Of a stretch of DNA of 64,000 nt, positions 34,801 through 43,108 are shown one piece after another. Source of the DNA: Pontibacter roseus DSM 17521 (GTDB lineage Bacteria; Bacteroidota; Bacteroidia; Cytophagales; Hymenobacteraceae); contig NZ_KB890761.1 of NCBI RefSeq assembly GCF_000373265.1, positions 62,001 to 126,000 of the forward strand, given 5' to 3'. The notes beneath the pieces are model-generated. The model made no database searches. It saw only the letters and a program-made list of their open reading frames with translations, and had not been told where the DNA came from. Position 1 is the first letter of the stretch. Every line of letters starts with the position of its first letter. Both the position numbers and the translations under genes were made by a program.

Positions 34801-36123
34801 CTATAAAGTTGCCTCGATGGGCGTGGCAGCCTTGGAGTTCCGAATCAGCACTATATACTGGCAAGCCTGTGTTATGGTTGGGTTTGGCGAGTCGGGTGCT
34901 ATACCTTGACCGAGAAGCAGGATGTTCGTCTGGGCGAGCAGGGAGGAGGTGCGGTAAGGCGAGGCTTCGCTGTCTACTTTGAAAAGGGATGTTGTGTGTG
35001 GTCTGGTGACGGCTTTCAAGTCTTTTATACCTGCCACAAAGGCCAATGGGCCGTCGCTGTTCACCCAGGTCGTGTTGATGTAGGCCTGCCCCTTGTGCAG
35101 CGCCGGCGGCATAGAGGCCGCTGGTATCATGTTCTCGCTGTCTGTCGCCATGATGTTGATGGACGTCACCTTGCCCTTGAAAGGCGAGTCTTCCTTCTTC
35201 AGGATGGCCGCAAAGGAGGTATAGCCTTCGTTAACGGAATTTTGCAGCGTGTGCATCAGGCCCCACATGCCATAGAACTGCTCATTTTCCCACTTGTTCA
35301 CCTTGGTCAGATGAACCAGGTTTAGGAACATCACGCTGTCGCGCTTCACATTGTTATGCTGGTATTGCAGGTTGGTGAGCACATGCTGCAAATCGGTTTG
35401 CAGAGGCTGTGGCAGGTATGGCGTTAATGTTTCTGGGTTTGCTGTATGCCTGGTTGCGAATGCCTGCAGCTCGCTGGCTTGGGCGCTGTCAGCTACCAGC
35501 ATTTCCAGCGTATCCAGCGCGCTGTGGGTGCCGGGTTTGTGGTTGGCCTCCTGCAGCAGGCGCTGCAAATGGCGCTTGGTCACCCGCACATCCTGTATCC
35601 TGTCTACCCCCACAATCTGTATCCTGTCAGCCGCAGGCAGGCGCTGGTTCAAGGTATGGATGTTGCGGATTTTGTTGTAGAGCTCCTGGTTGGCCCACTG
35701 CGCGTTGTACTCCACCCACGTCTGGAACACATAATCCAAAAGGCTTTCATCGCCTGTCAGGAGGTACTGGTTCAGGAAATAGGCCTGGCTGTAATCTACC
35801 TCAGCCAGGTAATGCGTCAAGCCCGTTTTCTGGTTCAGGTGTTGGAGCAACTGGAAGTCCAGTTCCTGAGGCGCTGCAAAGCCGTGCACCTCGCCCAGCA
35901 TAATGACTTTGCTCTGATAGAAGTCCTGGTCGAACAGTTGGAAGCTGGTCTCAGCGCCGTGCTGTATTTCCTGCATGTGCTGCCTCAGGTATACCTGGTG
36001 CCGGGTGCTCTCACCGCCTATCGAGAAGAGGGCATACAACAGGTAAGCGACAAAGCCCAGTGCCAGCAGCACGAAAGGGGTCAACAAGATGGTGACGGCG
36101 ATTCTTTTCAGCGTCTTTTTCAT
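34801..36123 (-). CDS. erythromycin esterase/ChaN-like protein
   Basis: 440 residues. One N-terminal membrane helix (ILLTPFVLLALGFVAYLLYA) leads to an extracytoplasmic domain with VIMLGEVHGFAAPQELDF, the GE(V/I)HG signature of the EreA/ChaN/TraB group, and later YLAEVDYSQAYFLNQYL. The group includes metal-dependent esterases and haem-binding proteins; the substrate here is unknown and nothing indicates antibiotic resistance. It has a TACCTTTG -7 match just upstream. Confidence 0.7.
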   Translation of the reverse strand: MKKTLKRIAVTILLTPFVLLALGFVAYLLYALFSIGGESTRHQVYLRQHMQEIQHGAETSFQLFDQDFYQSKVIMLGEVHGFAAPQELDFQLLQHLNQKTGLTHYLAEVDYSQAYFLNQYLLTGDESLLDYVFQTWVEYNAQWANQELYNKIRNIHTLNQRLPAADRIQIVGVDRIQDVRVTKRHLQRLLQEANHKPGTHSALDTLEMLVADSAQASELQAFATRHTANPETLTPYLPQPLQTDLQHVLTNLQYQHNNVKRDSVMFLNLVHLTKVNKWENEQFYGMWGLMHTLQNSVNEGYTSFAAILKKEDSPFKGKVTSINIMATDSENMIPAASMPPALHKGQAYINTTWVNSDGPLAFVAGIKDLKAVTRPHTTSLFKVDSEASPYRTSSLLAQTNILLLGQGIAPDSPNPTITQACQYIVLIRNSKAATPIEATL

Positions 36124-36151
36124 GGCGTGTTTGGTTTAGGATTACAACGGC

Positions 36152-36159
36152 CAAAGGTA
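36152..36159 (-). promoter_or_regulatory. -7 element built on the recurrent octamer
   Basis: On the minus strand CTATACCTTTG contains TACCTTTG, an exact TAnnTTTG match, 29 bases before the ATG at 36123. Here the window-wide octamer CTATACCT overlaps a plausible promoter element. Confidence 0.35.
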
Positions 36160-36255
36160 TAGGCGTGTAAAATAGGATGCCTGAAAAAGGGCTATTTCGC
36201 AAGGATTTGGGGCTTTTGGTAAACGACAGGGGCGAATGGAAAGTCCGAGGGGCGA

Positions 36256-37113
36256 TTAGCAAACCAGCAACTGCGCCTTCAGCGACGGGATGTAGGCCCG
36301 CGACACCGGCACCTGTTCCGCGCCAGCCTTCAGCCGAAGCTTATACCCTTGCGCGTTGCCCGATGCCGCCGCCACATTATCTAGGTTGACCAGATAGGAG
36401 CGGTGGCAGCGCACAATCCGGGGAGAGGCCATCTGGCTTTCGAGGCGGCTCAGGCTACTCCGCAGAAGTTCTCTTTGCAGTTCCCCCTGTCGGGTATAGT
36501 ACACGGTGCAGTAGTTGTCGCTGGCAGAAATGAAAAGGAGATTGCCGGCAGGTATAGCCAAGCGGTCTTTCTCGTTTTCCGCCACCAATTCCAGTATGGT
36601 GTCCTCTCCAAAAGCAGCTGTGGGCTGCACGGGCGGGCTTGCCAGAAGCGGGGCGCTGTACTTGCGCGCGAGGTAGGCGTAGTTGAGCAAAATCAGTACA
36701 GTGGCCGGCAAGGCGCCCACTACAAAGCAAATCGCTATCATGTAGCCAACCTGCGTCAGGGTGAAAGGCATGAAGCCTACCAGATTACCGTATACCACGC
36801 ACAAGAAACCGGCCAGCACAAACCCCAGCATGTTGCGGAGTATCTCTTTCCATACCGTCCAGTTGCTTTCGGAGAAGTAAGGTTTAAATAGCTTCTGTGT
36901 CACGAAAAAGTCGGTAAGATTGCCTACCACCGCCACCAGCCCGAAGCCAGCCAGAATCGGGATTTTGTAGGGGTGCTGCCAGCTATAGCTGCCAAAGGGC
37001 TGCAGGAGCACCAGGATGAAGGCAATCATGGACCCAGAAAGCAGGGCTTGCACCATAGCGCGGGAATAGCGCGGGTCACGGGCAGGGTACGGTTCTCGGA
37101 GAACGGCAAGCAT
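36256..37113 (-). CDS. membrane-bound LytTR transcriptional regulator
   Basis: 285 residues. Four membrane helices (residues about 20-160) precede a C-terminal LytTR DNA-binding domain (LLFISASDNYCTVYYTRQGE, RSSLSRLESQMASPRIVRCHRSYLVNLDNV). There is no receiver domain, so it senses through the membrane part itself or with a partner, as in other Bacteroidota membrane LytTR proteins. It follows the nucleotidyltransferase gene after 37 bases that hold two AGGTATAG copies. Confidence 0.88.
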   Translation of the reverse strand: MLAVLREPYPARDPRYSRAMVQALLSGSMIAFILVLLQPFGSYSWQHPYKIPILAGFGLVAVVGNLTDFFVTQKLFKPYFSESNWTVWKEILRNMLGFVLAGFLCVVYGNLVGFMPFTLTQVGYMIAICFVVGALPATVLILLNYAYLARKYSAPLLASPPVQPTAAFGEDTILELVAENEKDRLAIPAGNLLFISASDNYCTVYYTRQGELQRELLRSSLSRLESQMASPRIVRCHRSYLVNLDNVAAASGNAQGYKLRLKAGAEQVPVSRAYIPSLKAQLLVC

Positions 37114-37126
37114 TTAAGCAGGCTAC

Positions 37127-37149
37127 AGGTATAGGTGGAACAGGTATAG
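37127..37149. repeat. two direct copies of AGGTATAG
   Basis: AGGTATAG at 37127-37134 and 37142-37149, 15 bases apart start to start, fill most of the 37-base gap between the nucleotidyltransferase and LytTR genes. They belong to the octamer seen throughout the window. Confidence 0.7.
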
Positions 37150-37150
37150 A

Positions 37151-38152
37151 CTACTGCGCAAAGTTGAGTTCGGTGCTGTCGCCGATGTTGAGGCTGTGGC
37201 TGAGGCCGATGAAACTTGCGTCGCTGCCGATGATGGAGTCGTGCATCACCGCGTTGCGCAGCTCAGAGTAAGCTCCAATGATGGAGTTGCTCAGCGAGGA
37301 CCGGGTGATGGTGGTGTTGTCCCCGATGGCCACGTTCGGCCCAATGATGGAGTGCACGAGCGTGCAATTGGCCCCTATGCTGACAGGCGGAATGATGATG
37401 TTGCCCGGATAGTGCCCGTTGTAGTCCTTCTCCTTGAACCTGGGGCGGCTCAGCAGCTTGGCATTGGCTTCAAGCAGAGTCTCTTTGCGGCCGCAGTCAT
37501 ACCAGTTGTCCACGTTCCAGGTCACCATTTTCTCGCCCTGCCGAATCATGTGCATGAGCGCATCGGTCAGGTGGTACTCGTGGTGCGTGCGGATGTCCTC
37601 GCGTATGATGTGCTCCAGCGAGGCGACGAGCTTTTCCGGGTGCATGATTTTGTACAGACCCACCAGCGCGAAGTTCGATTTCGGGATGCGCGGCTTCTCT
37701 ACCAGCTTCACAATGTATTCGTCGTTGCCTACTTCCGTCACGCCAAAGAGCGATGGCTTGGCCACTTTCTTGACACCCAGCACAGAGTTGGGCGACGCGA
37801 TGAAGGCCGGAAGGTCCACCTCCACGATGGCATCTCCCAGCATGATGAGCACACTGTCTTCGTGTCGGTAGGTCTCGCGGGCAATCCACAGGGCGTGGCC
37901 CAGGCCTTCGCGGGGCTCCTGCACCACAAACTCCGCGTTTATGTCGGGGTACTTCTGCCGCACGTAGCTCTCCACCTTATCGCCGAGGTAGCCGATGATG
38001 AACACATAGTCGCGGATGCCCGCCTGCAGCAGTCGCTCCACAATGTGCCCCAGTATAGTATTGTCGGCCACCGGCACCAGTGACTTGGGCTGCGTATGGG
38101 TGTGTGGCCGGAGTTTGGAGCCAATGCCAGCAACAGGTATAACGACTTTCAT
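37151..38152 (-). CDS. sugar-phosphate nucleotidyltransferase
   Basis: 333 residues. The N-terminal nucleotidyltransferase domain starts MKVVIPVAGIGSKLRPHT and has KSLVPVADNTILGHIVERLL, IIGYLGDKVESYV and NWYDCGRKETLLEAN. The C-terminal quarter is a left-handed beta helix of hexapeptide repeats (IIPPVSIGANCTLVHSIIGP). It activates a sugar phosphate with a nucleotide (dTTP, UTP or GTP not resolved) for cell-surface polymer synthesis. Confidence 0.9.
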   Translation of the reverse strand: MKVVIPVAGIGSKLRPHTHTQPKSLVPVADNTILGHIVERLLQAGIRDYVFIIGYLGDKVESYVRQKYPDINAEFVVQEPREGLGHALWIARETYRHEDSVLIMLGDAIVEVDLPAFIASPNSVLGVKKVAKPSLFGVTEVGNDEYIVKLVEKPRIPKSNFALVGLYKIMHPEKLVASLEHIIREDIRTHHEYHLTDALMHMIRQGEKMVTWNVDNWYDCGRKETLLEANAKLLSRPRFKEKDYNGHYPGNIIIPPVSIGANCTLVHSIIGPNVAIGDNTTITRSSLSNSIIGAYSELRNAVMHDSIIGSDASFIGLSHSLNIGDSTELNFAQ

Positions 38153-38409
38153 ATACTACACTTTTTCAGCAATATATTGATTTTTTCCTTTTAATTTGCG
38201 GGAGAAGCGGCATTTTAGAACACGTAATTTCAGATGTCGCAGCCCACTGTCATGACAGTCCTCTGCTCAGGCAGGCGACACGTCTACTCAATCCCTAACC
38301 CTTCCTGACGTGGCGAAGGAGGCAAATAACAACGCAGCGCTATGTTTTCCGTAATCATATCGCTTGGCTTTGCACAATGCACCGTATACTAACCATACCC
38401 TACATAAAC

Positions 38410-38988
38410 ATGAAAAAAATCTTCTTTTACCTCATCGGCTTTATCGTTCTCGCTTCACAGTCATCGTGCGGCTACAACACCATGGTGCAGAAAGACGAAA
38501 CCGTGGAAACCGCCTGGGCGAACGTGCAAAACGCCTATCAGCGCCGCGCGGACCTTATCCCGAACTTAGTAAACACCGTGAAAGGCGCCGCTAACTTTGA
38601 GCGTGAAACACTGGAGAGCGTCATCAACGCCCGTGCCAAGGCTACCAGCGTGCAACTGAACGCCGATGACCTGACTCCGGAGAACCTGCAGCGTTTCCAG
38701 GCGGCGCAGAACGAACTGGGTGGCGCCCTGAGCCGCCTGCTGGTGACGGTGGAGAAATACCCAGACCTCAAGGCGAACCAGAACTTCCTGGAGCTGCAGG
38801 CGCAGCTGGAGGGCACCGAGAACCGCATCTCTGTGGAGAGGCGCAAGTTCAACGAGGCCGTGCAGGACTATAATACCACTGTGCGCTCCTTCCCTAACAA
38901 CCTGATGGCCGGCATCTTCGGGTTTGAGCGCAAAGGCCACTTCCAGGCCGACCCAGGCGCACAACAGGCTCCTACGGTGCAGTTCTAA
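38410..38988 (+). CDS. lemA: LemA family protein
   Basis: 192 residues from the ATG at 38410 (MKKIFFYLIGFIVLASQSSC, lipobox-like with Cys20); an earlier ATG at 38377 adds an unlikely extension. Long helices carry the LemA signature ETVETAWANVQNAYQRRADLIPNLVNTVKGAANFE, read here in parts, and YNTTVRSFPNNLMA near the end. LemA proteins are membrane-anchored helical bundles found beside TPM-domain proteins, as here. Confidence 0.94.
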   Translation: MKKIFFYLIGFIVLASQSSCGYNTMVQKDETVETAWANVQNAYQRRADLIPNLVNTVKGAANFERETLESVINARAKATSVQLNADDLTPENLQRFQAAQNELGGALSRLLVTVEKYPDLKANQNFLELQAQLEGTENRISVERRKFNEAVQDYNTTVRSFPNNLMAGIFGFERKGHFQADPGAQQAPTVQF

Positions 38989-39001
38989 AGGTATACATTG
39001 T

Positions 39002-39055
39002 CGATTGTCAGTCGCTGATTTGCCTCTTTTTTAAGGAAAACACGATTGACAATCG
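39002..39055 (+). repeat. inverted repeat between lemA and the TPM gene
   Basis: CGATTGTCA (39002-39010) and TGACAATCG (39047-39055) can pair, with a T-run inside the 36-base loop, upstream of the ATG at 39082. It could act as a partial attenuator between lemA and the TPM genes, or be one of the short intergenic repeats seen in Cytophagales. Confidence 0.45.
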
Positions 39056-39081
39056 GCAACAAACAATCAACGATTCCCACC

Positions 39082-39519
39082 ATGCCCAAAGACACCATTA
39101 CCGAAGCTGACGAGCAGGTCATCACAAAGGCCATACAGGAGGCGGAGCGCAACACGTCTGGCGAGATACGGGTGCACATTGAGAACACCTGCGAAGGCGA
39201 CGTCCTGGACCGGGCCACCGAGGTGTTCGCGCAGCTGCACATGCACCTGACCAAGCAGCGCAACGGCGTGCTGTTCTACGTGGCTCTCAAAGACCACCAG
39301 TTTGCCGTGCTGGGCGACGCCGGCATCAATGCCATCGTGCCGGACCACTTCTGGGAGGACATCACCGAACACGTCATCTCCCACTTCAAGAAGAAAGAGT
39401 ATGCCCAAGGCCTTTCCAAAGGCATCATTATGGCTGGCGAACAGCTGAAATCACACTTCCCTTACCAACACAAGGGCGATGTAAACGAACTGAGCGATGA
39501 CGTGTCGTTCGGAGAATAA
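39082..39519 (+). CDS. TPM-domain protein (cytoplasmic type)
   Basis: 145 residues from the ATG at 39082 (MPKDTITEADEQVITKAIQE). It is a single TPM domain (NTSGEIRVHIENTCEGDVLDRATEVFAQL, NGVLFYVALKDHQFAVLGDAGINAIVPDHFWEDI) without a signal peptide. TPM domains bind metal or phosphate and occur in envelope and photosystem-repair proteins. Only six bases separate it from the next TPM gene, so the two are co-translated. Confidence 0.88.
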   Translation: MPKDTITEADEQVITKAIQEAERNTSGEIRVHIENTCEGDVLDRATEVFAQLHMHLTKQRNGVLFYVALKDHQFAVLGDAGINAIVPDHFWEDITEHVISHFKKKEYAQGLSKGIIMAGEQLKSHFPYQHKGDVNELSDDVSFGE

Positions 39520-39525
39520 CCCACT

Positions 39526-40296
39526 ATGAAAAGACCCATCCTGCTCCTATACCTGTTCCTGCTAGGCACCTTTGCTTTTGCCCAGACCGATGATTTTCCG
39601 GCACGGCCCAACCCGCCGCGCCTGGTAAACGATTTGGCTGGCATCTTGACCCAGGGTGAGGTGCAGGACCTGGAGCAGAAACTGGTCAACTACAACGACA
39701 CCACGTCCACCCAAATCGCCATCGTCACCATCAAGTCCATCGGCGACTATGACGCCAACCAATACGCTGCCGAATTGGGCGAGCGCTGGGGTGTGGGTGG
39801 CAGCAAGAACGACAATGGCATCATCATCCTGGTGTCGCTGGAGCCGCGCCGGGTAGCTATCCAGACGGGCTACGGAATGGAACACATCATACCGGACGCC
39901 ATTGCCAAGCGCATCACGGAGAACACACTCAAACCCAACTTCCAGCAGGGGGAGTTTTACAAAGGCTTGAACGATGCCACTAACCTCATCATCAGCCTGG
40001 CCAGTGGCGAGTACCAGGCTGACCCGGCAGCGAGCGGCGATGGCGAAGGTCCTTCCATGTTTACCATCATTCTCATCATACTTATCATAGTGTTCATCAT
40101 TTCCCGCTTCAAGGGAGGTGGTGGCAGAGGAGGCAGAGGTTATTCCCGCACATTTGGTGGCCCTATCTTTATCCCGGGGGGCTTTGGCACCTTCCGGACC
40201 GGCGGTGGCATGTTTGGCGGCGGCGGTGGAGGCGGAGGCTTCGGCGGTTTCGGCGGGGGCTCGTTCGGCGGGGGCGGTGCCAGCAGCAGCTGGTAA
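39526..40296 (+). CDS. TPM-domain protein, YgcG type
   Basis: 256 residues: signal peptide (MKRPILLLYLFLLGTFAFAQ), TPM domain (LVNDLAGILTQGEVQDLEQKL, RRVAIQTGYGMEHIIPDAIA), one membrane helix (FTIILIILIIVFIISRF) and a glycine-rich C-terminal tail (GGGMFGGGGGGGGFGGFGGG) ending in SSSW. This is the usual partner of LemA. The domain faces the periplasm and the Gly-rich tail the cytoplasm. Confidence 0.93.
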   Translation: MKRPILLLYLFLLGTFAFAQTDDFPARPNPPRLVNDLAGILTQGEVQDLEQKLVNYNDTTSTQIAIVTIKSIGDYDANQYAAELGERWGVGGSKNDNGIIILVSLEPRRVAIQTGYGMEHIIPDAIAKRITENTLKPNFQQGEFYKGLNDATNLIISLASGEYQADPAASGDGEGPSMFTIILIILIIVFIISRFKGGGGRGGRGYSRTFGGPIFIPGGFGTFRTGGGMFGGGGGGGGFGGFGGGSFGGGGASSSW

Positions 40297-40349
40297 ACCT
40301 TAGGCTATACCTTGAACTTACAATAAACAACTTGGGCATTGCCCCAGCG

Positions 40350-40385
40350 GCCGTGGCCTATACCTGCACCAGGATAGGCCACGGC
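40350..40385 (+). terminator. terminator of the lemA-TPM operon
   Basis: A 12-bp perfect stem (40350-40361 with 40374-40385), extendable through the loop, lies 54 bases after the second TPM gene. The left arm contains part of a CTATACCT octamer. Confidence 0.65.
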
Positions 40386-40495
40386 TCTTAGCACACCTCC
40401 TGTTACGGGGTATATCATTCTGGCCGATTTATCGTTAAGGGTATAGCATTAGCCAAACTCGCTCCTCCGCATTATCAGGAGGAAGCCTGCCACAT

Positions 40496-43108
40496 ATGAG
40501 AATCATCAAGGATAATACAAAGTCGAAAGTAGTTGTCGGGTTTACGCTAGCCATTTCGGTGATGGCCATCGCCATCTACCTGACCTACAACAGCTTTACC
40601 CAGCTGCTAAGCTCTGTTACCGTGTTGTCTCAGCCCAACGCCAAACTGGCCAAGCTGCAGCATACCTTGGCCGACATAGCGACGGCCGAGAGCACCATCC
40701 GGGCCTATACCCTCACCACCGAAGACCGGCACTTCAAGGAGTATCTGGACAACCTGGAGACCATCAATAGCCAGATTGACACCCTGTGCACGCTCATGCA
40801 GGGAAACCCCATGGAGCTGGCCCAAATTGATTCCATCACTTTTCTACTACAGGCCAAGAAGAAGAGCTTGCAACAGCACGTGGCCCTGAAGCGGCAACAC
40901 CGCAGCCAGAAAGACTACTCCGGAAAAGCGCTCCGACAGATTGCCTCCTCCGCCTCGGCCCAACCGGCCACCACGACCATCAACCAGCGCACCACCACGA
41001 CCATATCTGACAGACTGGCCTTGAACGAGGAGGCCCCTGGTGAAAACACAAAGCAGCCGGAAAGCAGAAAGGGCTTCCTGGGCAGGATATTCTCTAAACG
41101 CTCTGAGAACAAGGAGCAAGAAGCGCAGCAGCCCGTAGCTGTGCCGCAAATCAAGGTAAAGCAGGAGTTTTCCAGTGATACCAGCATGGCGCCCGCCACG
41201 CAGATGGCCCCCATAGCCCAGGTGCGCCACGTGCTGCACAATGTGCAACGGGAGGTGCAAAAGCAGGAGCAGGAACTGGTGGCCAAAGAAATGGCGCTGC
41301 TGCAGCAGGACAAGCAGATAATGGACCAAATCAGGCGCATGATTTACGACCTGGAGAAACACGAGCTGCAGCAGGCCAGACACAGTTCCGAGCAGGCGCA
41401 GGAGGTGGCCCGCAAAACGTCGCTCATCCTACTATTGGTGGGGGTGTTCGGTCTGGCAAGCGGCATCGCTTTTATCTTCATCATTCTGCGCGACTTGAGC
41501 CGCAGCAGCAAGTACAAAGCAGAGTTGCGGCGTTCCCGCAAGGAGGCTATCCAATTAGCCAGGGCCAAGGAATCGTTTGTGGCTAACATCAGTCATGAAA
41601 TCCGGACGCCGCTGAACGTGGTGCTGGGTTTCTCAGAGCAGTTGGGCCACACGGCGCTACAGACACAGCAGCAGGAGCACCTGCAGGCCATCCGCAGCGC
41701 CGGTGAGCACCTGCTCCACATCGTGAACGACGTGCTGGACCTCTCCAAACTAGAGGCAGGCAAGCTGCACCTGCACCTCGAGCCTTTCCAGCTGAAACAG
41801 GTCCTGACGGAGGTGGAACAGGCATTCCGGCTCAAGGCCAGCACCAAAGGCATAGGCTTCCGCTGTACGCTGGATGAAAAGCTGCAGGGCCAACTGCTCG
41901 GCGACTGCCTGCGCCTCAAGCAAGTGCTCTTCAACCTCGTGGACAACGCCATCAAATTCACGCATGACGGGGAGGTGCTGGTGCAGTGCCGGCTTAAGTC
42001 ACAGCGGCGTGGACGGGTGGTGGTTTCCATTGAGGTATCTGACACAGGCATAGGTATACCCATGGAGCAGACGGCGCATGTGTTTGGGGAGTTCAACCAA
42101 GCGGATGCCTCCATCATCCGGCAGTATGGCGGCACCGGACTGGGCTTGTCCATCAGCAAAAAGCTGGTCGAGATGCAGTCGGGCTCCCTCACCCTGCGCA
42201 GCACGCCCAACCAAGGCACCACTTTCACCATCGTGCTGCCCCTGCAGCGCGCCGATGTGGCTGCGGCAGAGGTGGCGGCTCCCGCACAGGCGCAACCAGC
42301 GGCAGATGTGCTGCCAGGCAAGTCGGTGCTGGTGATTGACGACGATGCCTATAGCCGCACCTTGTGCCAACTCATCCTCACGCGCTGGCACATGGACGTG
42401 ACCTTGGCCAACGACGGGCAGGAGGCGCTGCAAGCTATCAAAGCGAAGCATTTTGACGTGGTGCTGACGGACGTGCAACTGCCGGGCATGAGCGGAAAGG
42501 CTGTCGCAAGAGCCATCCGGAAAGAGAACCCTGCTATACCTATACTTGCGCTCACAGCCAACATCATGAGCTCCAACCGGCGCTTCTTCGCCAAAACGGG
42601 CATCTCGGATTACCTCCTCAAGCCATTCACGGAGCAGGACCTGCACAAGAAGCTGAGCAAGGCGCTGGCTGCCGCTCCGGCACCGGCTCCTGAAACAACA
42701 GGTATAGGTATAGCTACAGCGCCCACCCATGAAACTCAAAGCCTCTATACCTTGGAGGAGATTCGTTCTTTTGCAGGCGATGACCAGGAGGCGCTGGTCG
42801 CTATTCTGGATGTGCTGGTGGCAGACCATCGGCAGAGCCTCCTGCAGCTGCAGGAGGCAGTGGAAATCCAGGATTGGCTTCAGGCGGGGGAGTTGGCCCA
42901 TAAAATGAAGACGGCTTTCCGGCATCTGCAGGCGCATACAGTGCTGCCTGCACTGGATGCGTTGGAGCAGCTACTGCACCAGCAACAGCCACAAGTGGCG
43001 CATTTGCCAGCCATAGCCACCCAGTTACAGCAGGACGCGGACTTGGTGCTTAATGCGTTGGAGACAGAACTAGAGCAGATGCGCACTCCGGAGGAGGCTT
43101 TGGCCTAG
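40496..43108 (+). CDS. hybrid histidine kinase with receiver and Hpt domains
   Basis: 870 residues. Two membrane helices (about 15-37 and 307-330) flank a helical sensor region with a low-complexity Thr/Gln-rich insert. Then come HisKA with HEIRTP (phospho-acceptor His367), HATPase (DNAIKFTHDGE, DTGIGIP, GTGLGLSIS), a receiver domain (VLVIDDDAYSR, Asp659 in LTDVQLPG) and a C-terminal Hpt domain (His802 in ELAHKMKTAF). This is a full internal phosphorelay. Its stop codon shares the CTAG with the stop of the convergent sigma-54 activator, a likely partner. Confidence 0.94.
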   Translation: MRIIKDNTKSKVVVGFTLAISVMAIAIYLTYNSFTQLLSSVTVLSQPNAKLAKLQHTLADIATAESTIRAYTLTTEDRHFKEYLDNLETINSQIDTLCTLMQGNPMELAQIDSITFLLQAKKKSLQQHVALKRQHRSQKDYSGKALRQIASSASAQPATTTINQRTTTTISDRLALNEEAPGENTKQPESRKGFLGRIFSKRSENKEQEAQQPVAVPQIKVKQEFSSDTSMAPATQMAPIAQVRHVLHNVQREVQKQEQELVAKEMALLQQDKQIMDQIRRMIYDLEKHELQQARHSSEQAQEVARKTSLILLLVGVFGLASGIAFIFIILRDLSRSSKYKAELRRSRKEAIQLARAKESFVANISHEIRTPLNVVLGFSEQLGHTALQTQQQEHLQAIRSAGEHLLHIVNDVLDLSKLEAGKLHLHLEPFQLKQVLTEVEQAFRLKASTKGIGFRCTLDEKLQGQLLGDCLRLKQVLFNLVDNAIKFTHDGEVLVQCRLKSQRRGRVVVSIEVSDTGIGIPMEQTAHVFGEFNQADASIIRQYGGTGLGLSISKKLVEMQSGSLTLRSTPNQGTTFTIVLPLQRADVAAAEVAAPAQAQPAADVLPGKSVLVIDDDAYSRTLCQLILTRWHMDVTLANDGQEALQAIKAKHFDVVLTDVQLPGMSGKAVARAIRKENPAIPILALTANIMSSNRRFFAKTGISDYLLKPFTEQDLHKKLSKALAAAPAPAPETTGIGIATAPTHETQSLYTLEEIRSFAGDDQEALVAILDVLVADHRQSLLQLQEAVEIQDWLQAGELAHKMKTAFRHLQAHTVLPALDALEQLLHQQQPQVAHLPAIATQLQQDADLVLNALETELEQMRTPEEALA

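Noticed and set aside
34801..36123. Possible macrolide-resistance gene
   Set aside because: Only the shared GEVHG-type signature supports the link; the fold family is broad and the context is not that of a resistance locus.
37127..37149. LytTR binding site
   Set aside because: The two AGGTATAG copies do not match the known LytTR half-site and belong to the octamer found throughout the window.
41589..42937. Long antisense open frames across the kinase gene
   Set aside because: They follow from the high GC third positions of the real gene; their translations are Cys/Arg/Ser-rich and lack any domain.
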